Below the pieces are notes generated by a model. That model had not been told where the DNA came from. It ran no database searches and was given only the letters and a program-made list of their open reading frames with translations. Shown one piece after another: positions 36,026 to 45,603 of a stretch of DNA of 64,000 nt (positions are counted from its first letter, which is position 1; every line of letters begins with the position of its first letter). Origin of the DNA: Caenorhabditis remanei (taxonomy: Eukaryota > Nematoda > Chromadorea > Rhabditida > Rhabditidae); NCBI RefSeq assembly GCF_010183535.1, contig NC_071331.1, forward strand, positions 9,176,001 through 9,240,000. The letters run 5' to 3'. The translations under genes were made by a program, and so were the position numbers.

Positions 36026-39000
36026 ATGCATAATATTGGTTTTATTTTGTTGTCTATTGTTAGTTACGGTGCAAACACAGAGTATTACGTGGTGTCTAAG
36101 CGGGGGTTAAACTTTAAAACAACTTTTGGATTTTCAGAAGAAATGTGTGTCCACACGAGGAAGTGGAGATCGTGACGCTGAAAGAGCCATGTGTCCAAGC
36201 ATACACAATATATGAGAGAAGTCGAAAACCGGGATGCAACGGAAAGTTCCAGAGCTGTGCGGTGAGACAACCCAAGTGAGTTTTTTGTAGAGTTTCTGGC
36301 AAATATGGGAAAAAAACTGAAGAGAAATAATCAAAAGAGTGGCTGTGTCGTTTTTCTTGGATAACATGAAGTCTATGAAACGGCAGAAAAATTTTACCGC
36401 TTCAAAAACGGGATTTGTTTGGTGTGATTGTGTCGCACAACAGTTTGCAATTCTTTCCTGTCGTAAAACAAAACATCTTAAGAGACAATCTCTGACTGGC
36501 TCGAGCACAGGCCTACAGGCCATGTTACACATAAACCAAAGTGATCCGTTTCGGCTGATTTTTTGATATGTTACTACCCTAGGAATTCTAAGAATTTTGT
36601 ATCATACCAGATTAGGCTCCGCCCCCTTCGACCTACCGAAACGATCGATTGAAGTTGAAAAATGAAAATTTTTCTTTCAAAAGATAGGATCAAAATCTTT
36701 TTAGAAATGGATTGTCAGCCTTATTTTGTGCATTTTACAAGATAACTACTTTTTTCTACCTCTCCTGCATCATATAGAAAAAATCACTTTTTTGAAAAAA
36801 TTGTCGATTTTTTCATGTTTTTTGGATTTTTCGGTTAGTCGAAGTACTGTGGTCCGAAGCAAATTTATGATTTTAAGATACATATTTGTGTTGGCTATTT
36901 GAAAATATAAACAGCTTCCCCAGATTTCAGTGGCTAGCCGAGTTATGATCAGAAAAGTGACTAAATTTGATGCATTTCAACGTACCCCCCTCCATGGTAT
37001 AAAATGGCTGGGCGACGAAAATCAAAAATATTCCTGATTTAAGTTATACAGAGCTAGAGTAGTATTCACACAAACTTGCAGACAATTCGGGCCATGTTTC
37101 AGTGAGTTACAGACACCTCCTCCATTTTTTCGAGCCAAAAAGTTTGAGCTCTCGTAACTTTCCTTACTAAGGCTCCAAATCTTAGAAACTTTGGGAGAAC
37201 AATGGAATACACTTTAAAAACAGAAATAAGTAAATGAATGTCAGTTTCTGTCGTTTTGTTAAACTTTCATTTCATTTCATATCTGATAGCTTCATGAGTC
37301 TACGATAGTCAGATATTCTGGGGCATGAAATGCCAGCATTCTTCTTTATAATCAATTTTTAGCTATCTATTTCTGTTTTTAAAGTGTATTCCATTGTTTT
37401 CCCAAAGTTTCTAAGATTTTGAGCCATAGCCTTTAAAGTTACGAGAGCTCAAACTTTTTGGCTCGAAAAAATGGAGGAGGTGTCTGTAACTCACTGAAAC
37501 ATGGCCCGAATTGTCTGCAAGTTTGTGTGAATACTACTCTAGCTCTGTATAACTTAAATCAGGAATATTTTTGATTTTCGTCGCCGAGCCATTTTATACC
37601 ATGGAGGGGGGTACGTTGAAATGCATCAAATTTAGTCACTTTTCTGATCATAACTCGGCTAGCCACTGAAATCTGGGGGAGCTGTTTATATTTTCAAATA
37701 GCCAACACAAATATGTATCTTAAAATCATAAATTTGCTTCGGACCACAGTACTTCGACTAACCGAAAAATCCAAAAAACATGAAAAAATCGACAATTTTT
37801 TCAAAAAAGTGATTTTTTCTATATGATGCAGGAGAGGTAGAAAAAAGTTGTTATCTTGTAAAATGCACAAAATAAGGCTGGCAATTCATTTCTAAAGAGA
37901 TTTTGATGCTATCTTTCGAAAGAAAAATTTTCATTTTTCAACTTCAATCGATCGTTTCGGTAGGCCGAAGGGGGCGGAGCCTAATCTGGTATGATACAAA
38001 ATTCTTAGAATTCCTAGGGTAGTAACATATCAAAAAATCAGCCGAAACGGATCACTTTGGTTTATGTGTAACATGGCCTGGTGGCTTGAGCGAGACATTG
38101 TCTCTTAAGAGGCGTTGTCTGTAAGATGAGGATTCCTCTTGGCACAGTTGCAAAAAGTTGTTTCAATCCGAACTCTTTTTACAGCTTATGTACCCCTATG
38201 GTAGTGATTTACAAAAAATATGTCACCAGTCCCCTATGACGTCATCATAGAAAAATATGCCCAATAATTGACTTTTCACCCAAAAATTCATAAAAATTTT
38301 AATTTTTCAGAAATCATCGGGAAACTTTTGTAACACGTTAGAAATGTTTTTGACTACCTCCACACAAAGTTCCAGCTCCCCAGACCGCCCAGAAACCGTT
38401 CAATTAAATTCGATTTTCATGTTTTTTCAACTTTTCTCGAAAATTTCCTCTAGAAGTCCTCAAATTTCCAATCGTACACGTATTCCACGCAAAAAGTTCT
38501 ACTATTCCAATTAAAAGCATCAAAAAGTAGGGGGACCATTTTGAGATATTTCGATTTTTTCAAAAATCACATAAGGGTCCCGCCTTATGAAAATTTCATT
38601 TTGAAAAAAATTTCGAAAAAAATTAACACCGAAAATAATTTGATAAAACACTTGGAATAAGTCACTCACAAAATATTAGATCTCAGAAATTTGTTTGAAC
38701 GGATTCCGGTTTTTTTGTTCATCCAATTTTTTCCAGTTTTTTCCCGATTTTATCAATAATTCGTACAGAAGTCCTCAAATCTTAAAGGATATCCTAATTC
38801 CTCGCAAAATTTAACATATATTTCAATTGGCATCATTGAAAAACAGGCGGACCATTTTGAGATTTTTCCATTTATTTCGAAAATCACATAAGAGTCCCCT
38901 TATGAAAGAAAATTTTTATCAAAAAAATATTTCAACTTTTTTTTGATGCAAAAACGTTGAGAACATTGATAAAATATCGAAAACATTTTTTTATAGTTCG

Positions 39001-42000
39001 GACCCTTATGTGATTTTCGAAATAAATGGAAAAATCTCAAAATGGTCCCTCTGTTTTTCAATGATGCCAATTGAACTATATGTTAAATTTTGCAAGGAAG
39101 TAGGATGTCGTTAAAAATTTGAGGACTTCTGTACGAATTATTGATAAAAACGGGAAAAACTGGAAAAAATTGGATGAACAAAAAAACCGGAATCCGTTCA
39201 AACAAATTTCTGAGGTGTTTAATCTTGGAATTGGTTTATTTTAAGTCTTTTATCAATATTCTGATTATTTTCGGAACAAATTTTTTCTTTGAATTTTTCG
39301 TGAAAATTTTTTTTTCATAAGGGGGGACCCTTATGTGTTGAGTACTTCTAGAGGGATTTTTCGAGAAAAGTTGGACATATTTTTTGTTAACCACTACCAT
39401 AGGGGTATATATGCTGTAAAAAGCAGACTTGCAAAATTCCGGGCCGGCCCGCCGGCCCGGCCCGGCCCGGCCCGGTCGGCCCGGATTTGAATTTTTGAAC
39501 TTTTTTCACTACAATTTTTTGTCCAAAAATTTATTTTCTGAAAATTGTTCATATTTTTCCTCAAGTATATTTTTCAAAACCCTTCGAAACCTACAAAAAA
39601 TTGTTTTTAAGAAATATTTTTCAAAAAAAATCGGGAAATTTTCGAAAAAAAAATTTGAATTTTTTTCAGTACTGAACTTCCGGGCCCACCGGGCCGGGCC
39701 GGGCCGGGCCGGGCCCTAGAAATTTTCATTCCGGCCCGGCCCAGCCCGGCCCGGCCCGGCCCGGCCCGTTGCAAGTCTGGTAAAAAGAGTTCGGATTGAA
39801 ACAACTTCTTGCAACTGTGCCAAGGTCCAGCACAAACATTCTCACTCTTACAGATAGTGCCTCTTAAACTCACTCAATGCAAGATTATTCAAATTACATT
39901 GAAGTTGGATTAATGAAACAGAAAAATTGGGTTGTTGGTAGCTCGCATTACAGTGAAAGGTTTTTCTAATTTAAACCTAACTATTACAGTTCACCACGGG
40001 TTGGAATCAATCTTTTTACTTTTGGTTTGTGCTTAGAAAAATGTGTCTTTGGAGTAGGACACTTTTGCTCTCCGGTGTCCTTTGTGACTTTGTAAATTGA
40101 GACATATTGATATTATATTTAAAATAAATATTTTGGTTAAAAAAATAAATATTTTTGGTCACTGGCCGGCTCGTAACTCGCGTCAAAATGAATATTATGG
40201 TCTGAAAAATATACCAAAATGTAAATCTCAACGAGTTCTACATACCGTGCTAGAATGGTTTTTTGGCCATTTTCGCGTTTTTTGGCACTTTTTCCCGGCC
40301 CGCGGCACATTAACGAATAGCCATCCGGCCCGTAGTAGGTCATGGAGATAGAACTCGTCGAGATCTAAATTTTGGTATATTTTTCAGACCATAATATTCA
40401 TTTTGACGCGAGTTACGAGCCGGCCCGTGTCGGCCCGTTTCGGCCCGGTTGACAAGTATGCTGATAAGCGGTTATTCTTGGCCCTTCAGAAATAGAAACG
40501 TCATTTAAATTGAAAAAAAAAATCGGAAAAAAATCAGAATAATACTTCGAAGTTCGAACCCATCAACTTCCAACAAATATGTGCACTGTTGAAGAAGGTG
40601 CTAAAAAAACAGTAATGAAGATATACATTCGTATAAAGCAGATAACATTATCTGGATACCACTTGACGTTAAGGGAGTCCAATTTTTGCATCCTGACGAA
40701 ACTGAATTTTTTTCTGTGTTTCTATAATTTCAGTACTCCAATTTAACAATTAATTAGCCTGCATTGTTTCGGTTCACCGCTCAAAACCAGTTTGCTGCTC
40801 CGGGATTGAAATGTAGCCGAAGATTTACCAAACTTTTATCGAATGCTTAGTCCCTTTCGCAGGATTGATGTACATAGAAGCCAATAATAACAACTGTTCG
40901 TGAAAAGTCAAACTCATCAGTTTAAGATAATATTTTTCAGTGTTTTCCCGCAACGTATCTTTACCACATGAAACACAAAAATATCCCACTTTGGTAAAAA
41001 TGATGCCCTAGTTGAATAAAAGATGTGCTCCGACAAGTTCAAGACTAAACACTCATTTATGAGATTTTGAGAAAAACAACTGTTAGATAGTCATGATAAT
41101 ATTGAACTTTAAAGGGAATGATGATAGGTCACTTCGAATTGATTCTAAAAATAACAACAGAAAAATACATATTGGCATTTGCACACAAATTATTATCTTG
41201 TAAAACAAGGTTATTAACATGTTTCCAAGACAAATTTCACTCGATCAATTTCAACGTTACTGTTTCGAAACTGTGAAAAATCGGGTAAACTGATGATTTT
41301 ATGTTTCAAAAAACTTGTACAACGGAACCCGGTCAAAGACGACTCCAATAGAGTAGCCACTAAATTATAGAATCCGTCCGACACTCAGCTCCGAGTTATG
41401 CGCTCTCAAAATTTGGTTCAGATTTAACAGAGGAACCCTCATTTCTACACTTCGCAATAGTTTCCAAAATGTCACTCCCTTCGCTTCACCTCGTTTTAAA
41501 CACGGTCATTTTTTTTCTTAGGGAACAGTTTTATCATTTTTTGAATGCTTTCTGGCAAAATTGAATTATTATGAATGCACCCATTTTTTAAGCGGATTTT
41601 GGAAAAAAAATGCATTTCCTTTTTGCAAGTTTATACATTTTCAGCTGCAAATTTCTGAAAACACCGAACTGAAAGTGAGTTAAAGAACGGTTAATGATCT
41701 CATTGTTGATGTCCTAGACGGTTCACAAATGTTTTTTGAAATAAATAACTTTGGCAGAGAAATTTGAAAGTTTTGAACAAAAATAATTGTTTCCTAACTT
41801 CAAAACATGAAATTTCATGACGAACCGAATTAATTCTTTTTTTTGGATTTCACATTTGTCAGAGGGATTTTTATTATTTATAACCTATAATCACACTTGA
41901 TGTCTAATTGAAGCAATAAGTTGAGAATTTGAAACAGCTATTGGAAATCAGCACCTTTTCCAAATTTAGCAAAATTTATAGAAACGTAGTAAAAGCTTTT

Positions 42001-43309
42001 TTCTTAAACTGGTTGCGTGACCTATACCCACCAATTTATTTAATTATCTCCGTTTCCCTTATTCACCGCCACTTCAAAAGGGTAATAAAACAAATGAACA
42101 ACTGTCATCCCTTCTCTCTCAATCTATCCAACAGATTTAACCCTATTTAACCCTATTAACATAATCATGCTCTCTCATCTGAATCCCCCAGATGTCACCT
42201 CGTTGACAACCAGCTTCTCCTGGTCGATGCACCCATCCTGGACAGCATTCTGCAATGGTATGACGTCGAGTGCGGTTGACTTTTTTGTAGGTGTGAAAGT
42301 AGATTGTCCTGGAATATAGAAGGATAGGAGGTTGCGCAATAATTATAGGTGTCCGGAGGTCATGGACACAATCGCTCATTGAGTCGACACGAGATAAAGA
42401 GAGGTGTGAAGGGGAAGGGGCTAATCTTGTTATGTGAGATTGGAGGCTATCGCGCGCGCATGTGTCGGCGGATCGTGAGTGATGGGATTATGCCATCTTT
42501 AGATTACTGTTCTTCTCCTTTTATATTTTTGAGGTATTTTGGAAACAGCAGTACCACAATGTTTACGCTTTTAGTGATATACTTTTTTGAGAATACTCAT
42601 TTAGAAAAAGCTGTCCACTACATAAGTAACGGGTTTCTTTTGATCATCGTATTCTTTAAAAGTGAAACTATGAATCAATAGGTAATTCCATACCACACCC
42701 TCAAAATTCCAAGTTCATAACTGAAAAAAAAACTGTATGGTGTCCAAGAAACGTGAAATGGGTATATTTGAGTCTGGCTCGTTCTGAAAGTATTGCTATT
42801 TCAAACTTCTTATTTCCTTCTCTATTTTGTTCAACCACTAGTAGATGTGTACATAGCTGCAGGAAAATTTACAGTATCGTCAAGGTGAGGGATTGTTTGG
42901 AACTACTGCTCCAAAATACCTCAAAAATATAAAAGGAGAAGAACAGTAATCTAAAGATGGCATAATCCCATCACTCACGATCCGCCGACACATGCGCGCG
43001 CGATAGCCTCCAACCTCACCTAACAAGATTAGCCTTCGCCCTTCACACCATTCTTTATCTTGTGTCGACTCAATGAGCGATTGTGTCCGTGACCTCCGGA
43101 CACCTATAATTATTGCGCAACCTCCTATCCTTCTATATTCCAGGACAATCTACTTTCACACCTACAAAAAAGTCAACCGCACTCGACGTCATACCATTGC
43201 AGAATGCTGTCCAGGATGGGTGCATCGACCAGGAGAAGCTGGTTGTCAACGAGGTGACATCTGGGGGAATCAGATGAGAGAGCATGATTATGTTAATAGG
43301 GTTAAATAG
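36026..43309 (+). CDS. EMI-domain secreted protein, copy III (intact frame)
   Basis: Exons 36026-36081 (signal peptide MHNIGFILLSIVSYGANTE), 36138-36275 and 43144-43309 join in phase (2, 2) to give about 119 residues. Exon 2 reads RNVCPHEEVEIV, EPCVQAYTIYE, KPGCNGKFQSCAVRQPK; exon 3 continues TIYFHTYKKVNRTRRHTIAE, CCPGW, GEAGC. Cysteine spacing and the CCPGW signature fit a complete EMI domain as in CED-1/Draper/MEGF10-type proteins. It is the only copy keeping the 5 bp that restores PGC and the phase. The first intron is 56 bp (donor GTATTA, weak). The second is about 6.9 kb and contains two TTAA elements and the left arm of the large palindrome. A donor-like GTGACA after 43253 could lead to more exons, but none with EGF-like repeats is seen. 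Expression and splicing across the palindrome are unproven. Confidence 0.5.
36482..38104. mobile_element. TTAA-flanked palindromic element A, 1623 bp
   Basis: The ends GAGACAATCTC and GAGACATTGTCTC lie in inverted orientation between TTAA tetramers (36478-36481 and 38105-38108). Arms of about 800 bp are nearly identical inverted copies around 37293. The site is empty in EMI copies I and II, which read CATCTTAAAATTG near 6806 and 22022. TTAA target choice suggests a piggyBac-type mobiliser; no ORF for one. Confidence 0.85.
38109..39863. mobile_element. TTAA-flanked palindromic element B, 1755 bp
   Basis: Begins GAGGCGTTGTCTGTAAGATG and ends with its imperfect inverse CTTACAGATAGTGCCTC, between TTAA at 38105-38108 (shared with element A) and 39864-39867. 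Its own inverted arms enclose further inverted sequence (about 38480-38900 against 38990-39330). The right arm is interrupted by the hAT-like MITE at 39424. Confidence 0.78.
39424..39779. mobile_element. CG-rich hAT-like MITE inside element B
   Basis: Ends CAGACTTGCAA and TTGCAAGTCTG with a perfect 8 bp duplication GTAAAAAG (39416-39423 and 39780-39787). The opposite arm of element B near 38185-38195 shows the uninterrupted sequence, which proves that the MITE landed after element B had formed. Confidence 0.92.
39856..39921 (-). ncRNA. Candidate 21U-RNA locus
   Basis: Octamer 39914-39921, start motif CATT, 5' T at 39876 (spacing 38). The 21-mer 39856-39876 runs across the TTAA at the right end of element B, so the RNA sequence may have been created by that junction. 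Confidence 0.52.
40160..40460. repeat. Inverted-repeat element with GGCCC ends, left arm copy
   Basis: The block ACTCGCGTCAAAATGAATAT and its inverse flank a CG-rich centre, ending in CGGCCCGGTTGACAAGTATG, which resembles the hAT-like MITE ends in this window. The paralogous site near 26300 lacks it. The mirrored copy is at 44992-45292. Confidence 0.6.
41870..41937 (-). ncRNA. Candidate 21U-RNA locus in left palindrome arm
   Basis: Octamer 41930-41937, start motif TGAT, 5' T at 41890 (spacing 40), 21-mer 41870-41890. The mirror locus at 43515 predicts the same RNA from the other strand. Confidence 0.62.
42143..42308 (-). pseudogene. Inverted extra copy of EMI exon 3
   Basis: Mirror image of 43144-43309 in the left palindrome arm, with the same open frame (TIYFHTYKKV ... 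CCPGWVHRPGEAGC) and one visible replacement (GIQ for GNQ). It lies inside the large intron of EMI copy III in antisense orientation and has no partner exons on its own strand. Confidence 0.8.
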
Positions 43310-43514
43310 GGTTAAATCTGTTGGATAGATTGAGAGAGAAGGGATGACAGTTGTTCATTTGTTTTATTACCCTTTTGAAGTGGCGGTGAATAAGGGAAAC
43401 GGAGATAATTAAATAAATTGGTGGGTATAGGTCACGCAACCAGTTTAAGAAAAAAGCTTTTACTACGTTTCTATAAATTTTGCTAAATTTGGAAAAGGTG
43501 CTGATTTCCAATAG

Positions 43515-43582
43515 CTGTTTCAAATTCTCAACTTATTGCTTCAATTAGACATCAAGTGTGATTATAGGTTATAAATAATAAA
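43515..43582 (+). ncRNA. Candidate 21U-RNA locus in right palindrome arm
   Basis: Octamer 43515-43522, start motif TGAT, 5' T at 43562 (spacing 40), 21-mer 43562-43582; exact mirror of the locus at 41930. Confidence 0.62.
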
Positions 43583-44991
43583 AATCCCTCTGACAAATGT
43601 GAAATCCAAAAAAAAGAATTAATTCGGTTCGTCATGAAATTTCATGTTTTGAAGTTAGGAAACAATTATTTTTGTTCAAAACTTTCAAATTTCTCTGCCA
43701 AAGTTATTTATTTCAAAAAACATTTGTGAACCGTCTAGGACATCAACAATGAGATCATTAACCGTTCTTTAACTCACTTTCAGTTCGGTGTTTTCAGAAA
43801 TTTGCAGCTGAAAATGTATAAACTTGCAAAAAGGAAATGCATTTTTTTTCCAAAATCCGCTTAAAAAATGGGTGCATTCATAATAATTCAATTTTGCCAG
43901 AAAGCATTCAAAAAATGATAAAACTGTTCCCTAAGAAAAAAAATGACCGTGTTTAAAACGAGGTGAAGCGAAGGGAGTGACATTTTGGAAACTATTGCGA
44001 AGTGTAGAAATGAGGGTTCCTCTGTTAAATCTGAACCAAATTTTGAGAGCGCATAACTCGGAGCTGAGTGTCGGACGGATTCTATAATTTAGTGGCTACT
44101 CTATTGGAGTCGTCTTTGACCGGGTTCCGTTGTACAAGTTTTTTGAAACATAAAATCATCAGTTTACCCGATTTTTCACAGTTTCGAAACAGTAACGTTG
44201 AAATTGATCGAGTGAAATTTGTCTTGGAAACATGTTAATAACCTTGTTTTACAAGATAATAATTTGTGTGCAAATGCCAATATGTATTTTTCTGTTGTTA
44301 TTTTTAGAATCAATTCGAAGTGACCTATCATCATTCCCTTTAAAGTTCAATATTATCATGACTATCTAACAGTTGTTTTTCTCAAAATCTCATAAATGAG
44401 TGTTTAGTCTTGAACTTGTCGGAGCACATCTTTTATTCAACTAGGGCATCATTTTTACCAAAGTGGGATATTTTTGTGTTTCATGTGGTAAAGATACGTT
44501 GCGGGAAAACACTGAAAAATATTATCTTAAACTGATGAGTTTGACTTTTCACGAACAGTTGTTATTATTGGCTTCTATGTTTATCAATCCTGCGAAAGGG
44601 ACTAAGCATTCGATAAAAGTTTGGTAAATCTTCGGCTACATTTCAATCCCGGAGCAGCAAACTGGTTTTGAGCGGTGAACCGAAACAATGCAGGCTAATT
44701 AATTGTTAAATTGGAGTACTGAAATTATAGAAACACAGAAAAAAATTCAGTTTCGTCAGGATGCAAAAATTGGACTCCCTTAACGTCAAGTGGTATCCAG
44801 ATAATGTTATCTGCTTTATACGAATGTATATCTTCATTACTGTTTTTTTAGCACCTTCTTCAACAGTGCACATATTTGTTGGAAGTTGATGGGTTCGAAC
44901 TTCGAAGTATTATTCTGATTTTTTTCCGATTTTTTTTTTCAATTTAAATGACGTTTCTATTTCTGAAGGGCCAAGAATAACCGCTTATCAG

Positions 44992-45292
44992 CATACTTGT
45001 CAACCGGGCCGAAACGGGCCGACACGGGCCGGCTCGTAACTCGCGTCAAAATGAATATTATGGTCTGAAAAATATACCAAAATTTAGATCTCGACGAGTT
45101 CTATCTCCATGACCTACTACGGGCCGGATGGCTATTCGTTAATGTGCCGCGGGCCGGGAAAAAGTGCCAAAAAACGCGAAAATGGCCAAAAAACCATTCT
45201 AGCACGGTATGTAGAACTCGTTGAGATTTACATTTTGGTATATTTTTCAGACCATAATATTCATTTTGACGCGAGTTACGAGCCGGCCCGTG
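44992..45292. repeat. Inverted-repeat element with GGCCC ends, right arm copy
   Basis: Mirror of 40160-40460. A shorter relative with the same GAGATCTACATTTTGGTATA core and an AACCCGGTTTGCAACTATG end lies in an intron of the receptor gene at about 48710-48825. Confidence 0.6.
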
Positions 45293-45603
45293 ACCAAAAA
45301 TATTTATTTTTTTAACCAAAATATTTATTTTAAATATAATATCAATATGTCTCAATTTACAAAGTCACAAAGGACACCGGAGAGCAAAAGTGTCCTACTC
45401 CAAAGACACATTTTTCTAAGCACAAACCAAAAGTAAAAAGATTGATTCCAACCCGTGGTGAACTGTAATAATTAGGTTTAAATTAATAGGGATTTAATGG
45501 TTTTTTTTTGAACGAGAACCCGGGAAAGAAATGGAAGGAAGAGATCGGAAAATGACGGAGAGAAAGGGGAGGAAAATAGTTTTGTTTTAAGTGTGAAAAA
45601 TGA

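Larger units (their letters stand above)
39966..45486. repeat. 5.5 kb near-perfect palindrome
   Basis: Two arms of about 2.6 kb (39966 to about 42560 and about 42890-45486) mirror each other about position 42726; coordinates of matching points always sum to about 85452. The unpaired centre is about 330 bp. The right arm looks native: it runs directly into the 3' end of the IL-17-receptor-like gene, and that junction is also present in unit I. The left arm is therefore the inverted duplicate. Differences between arms are few (scattered substitutions), indicating a recent origin or ongoing gene conversion. Confidence 0.93.

Noticed and set aside
41090..41100. Possible 21U motif in the palindrome (CTAACAGTTG, mirrored near 44365)
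   Set aside because: The paralogous locus at 8712 has TGAAACAG; here the octamer core is destroyed.
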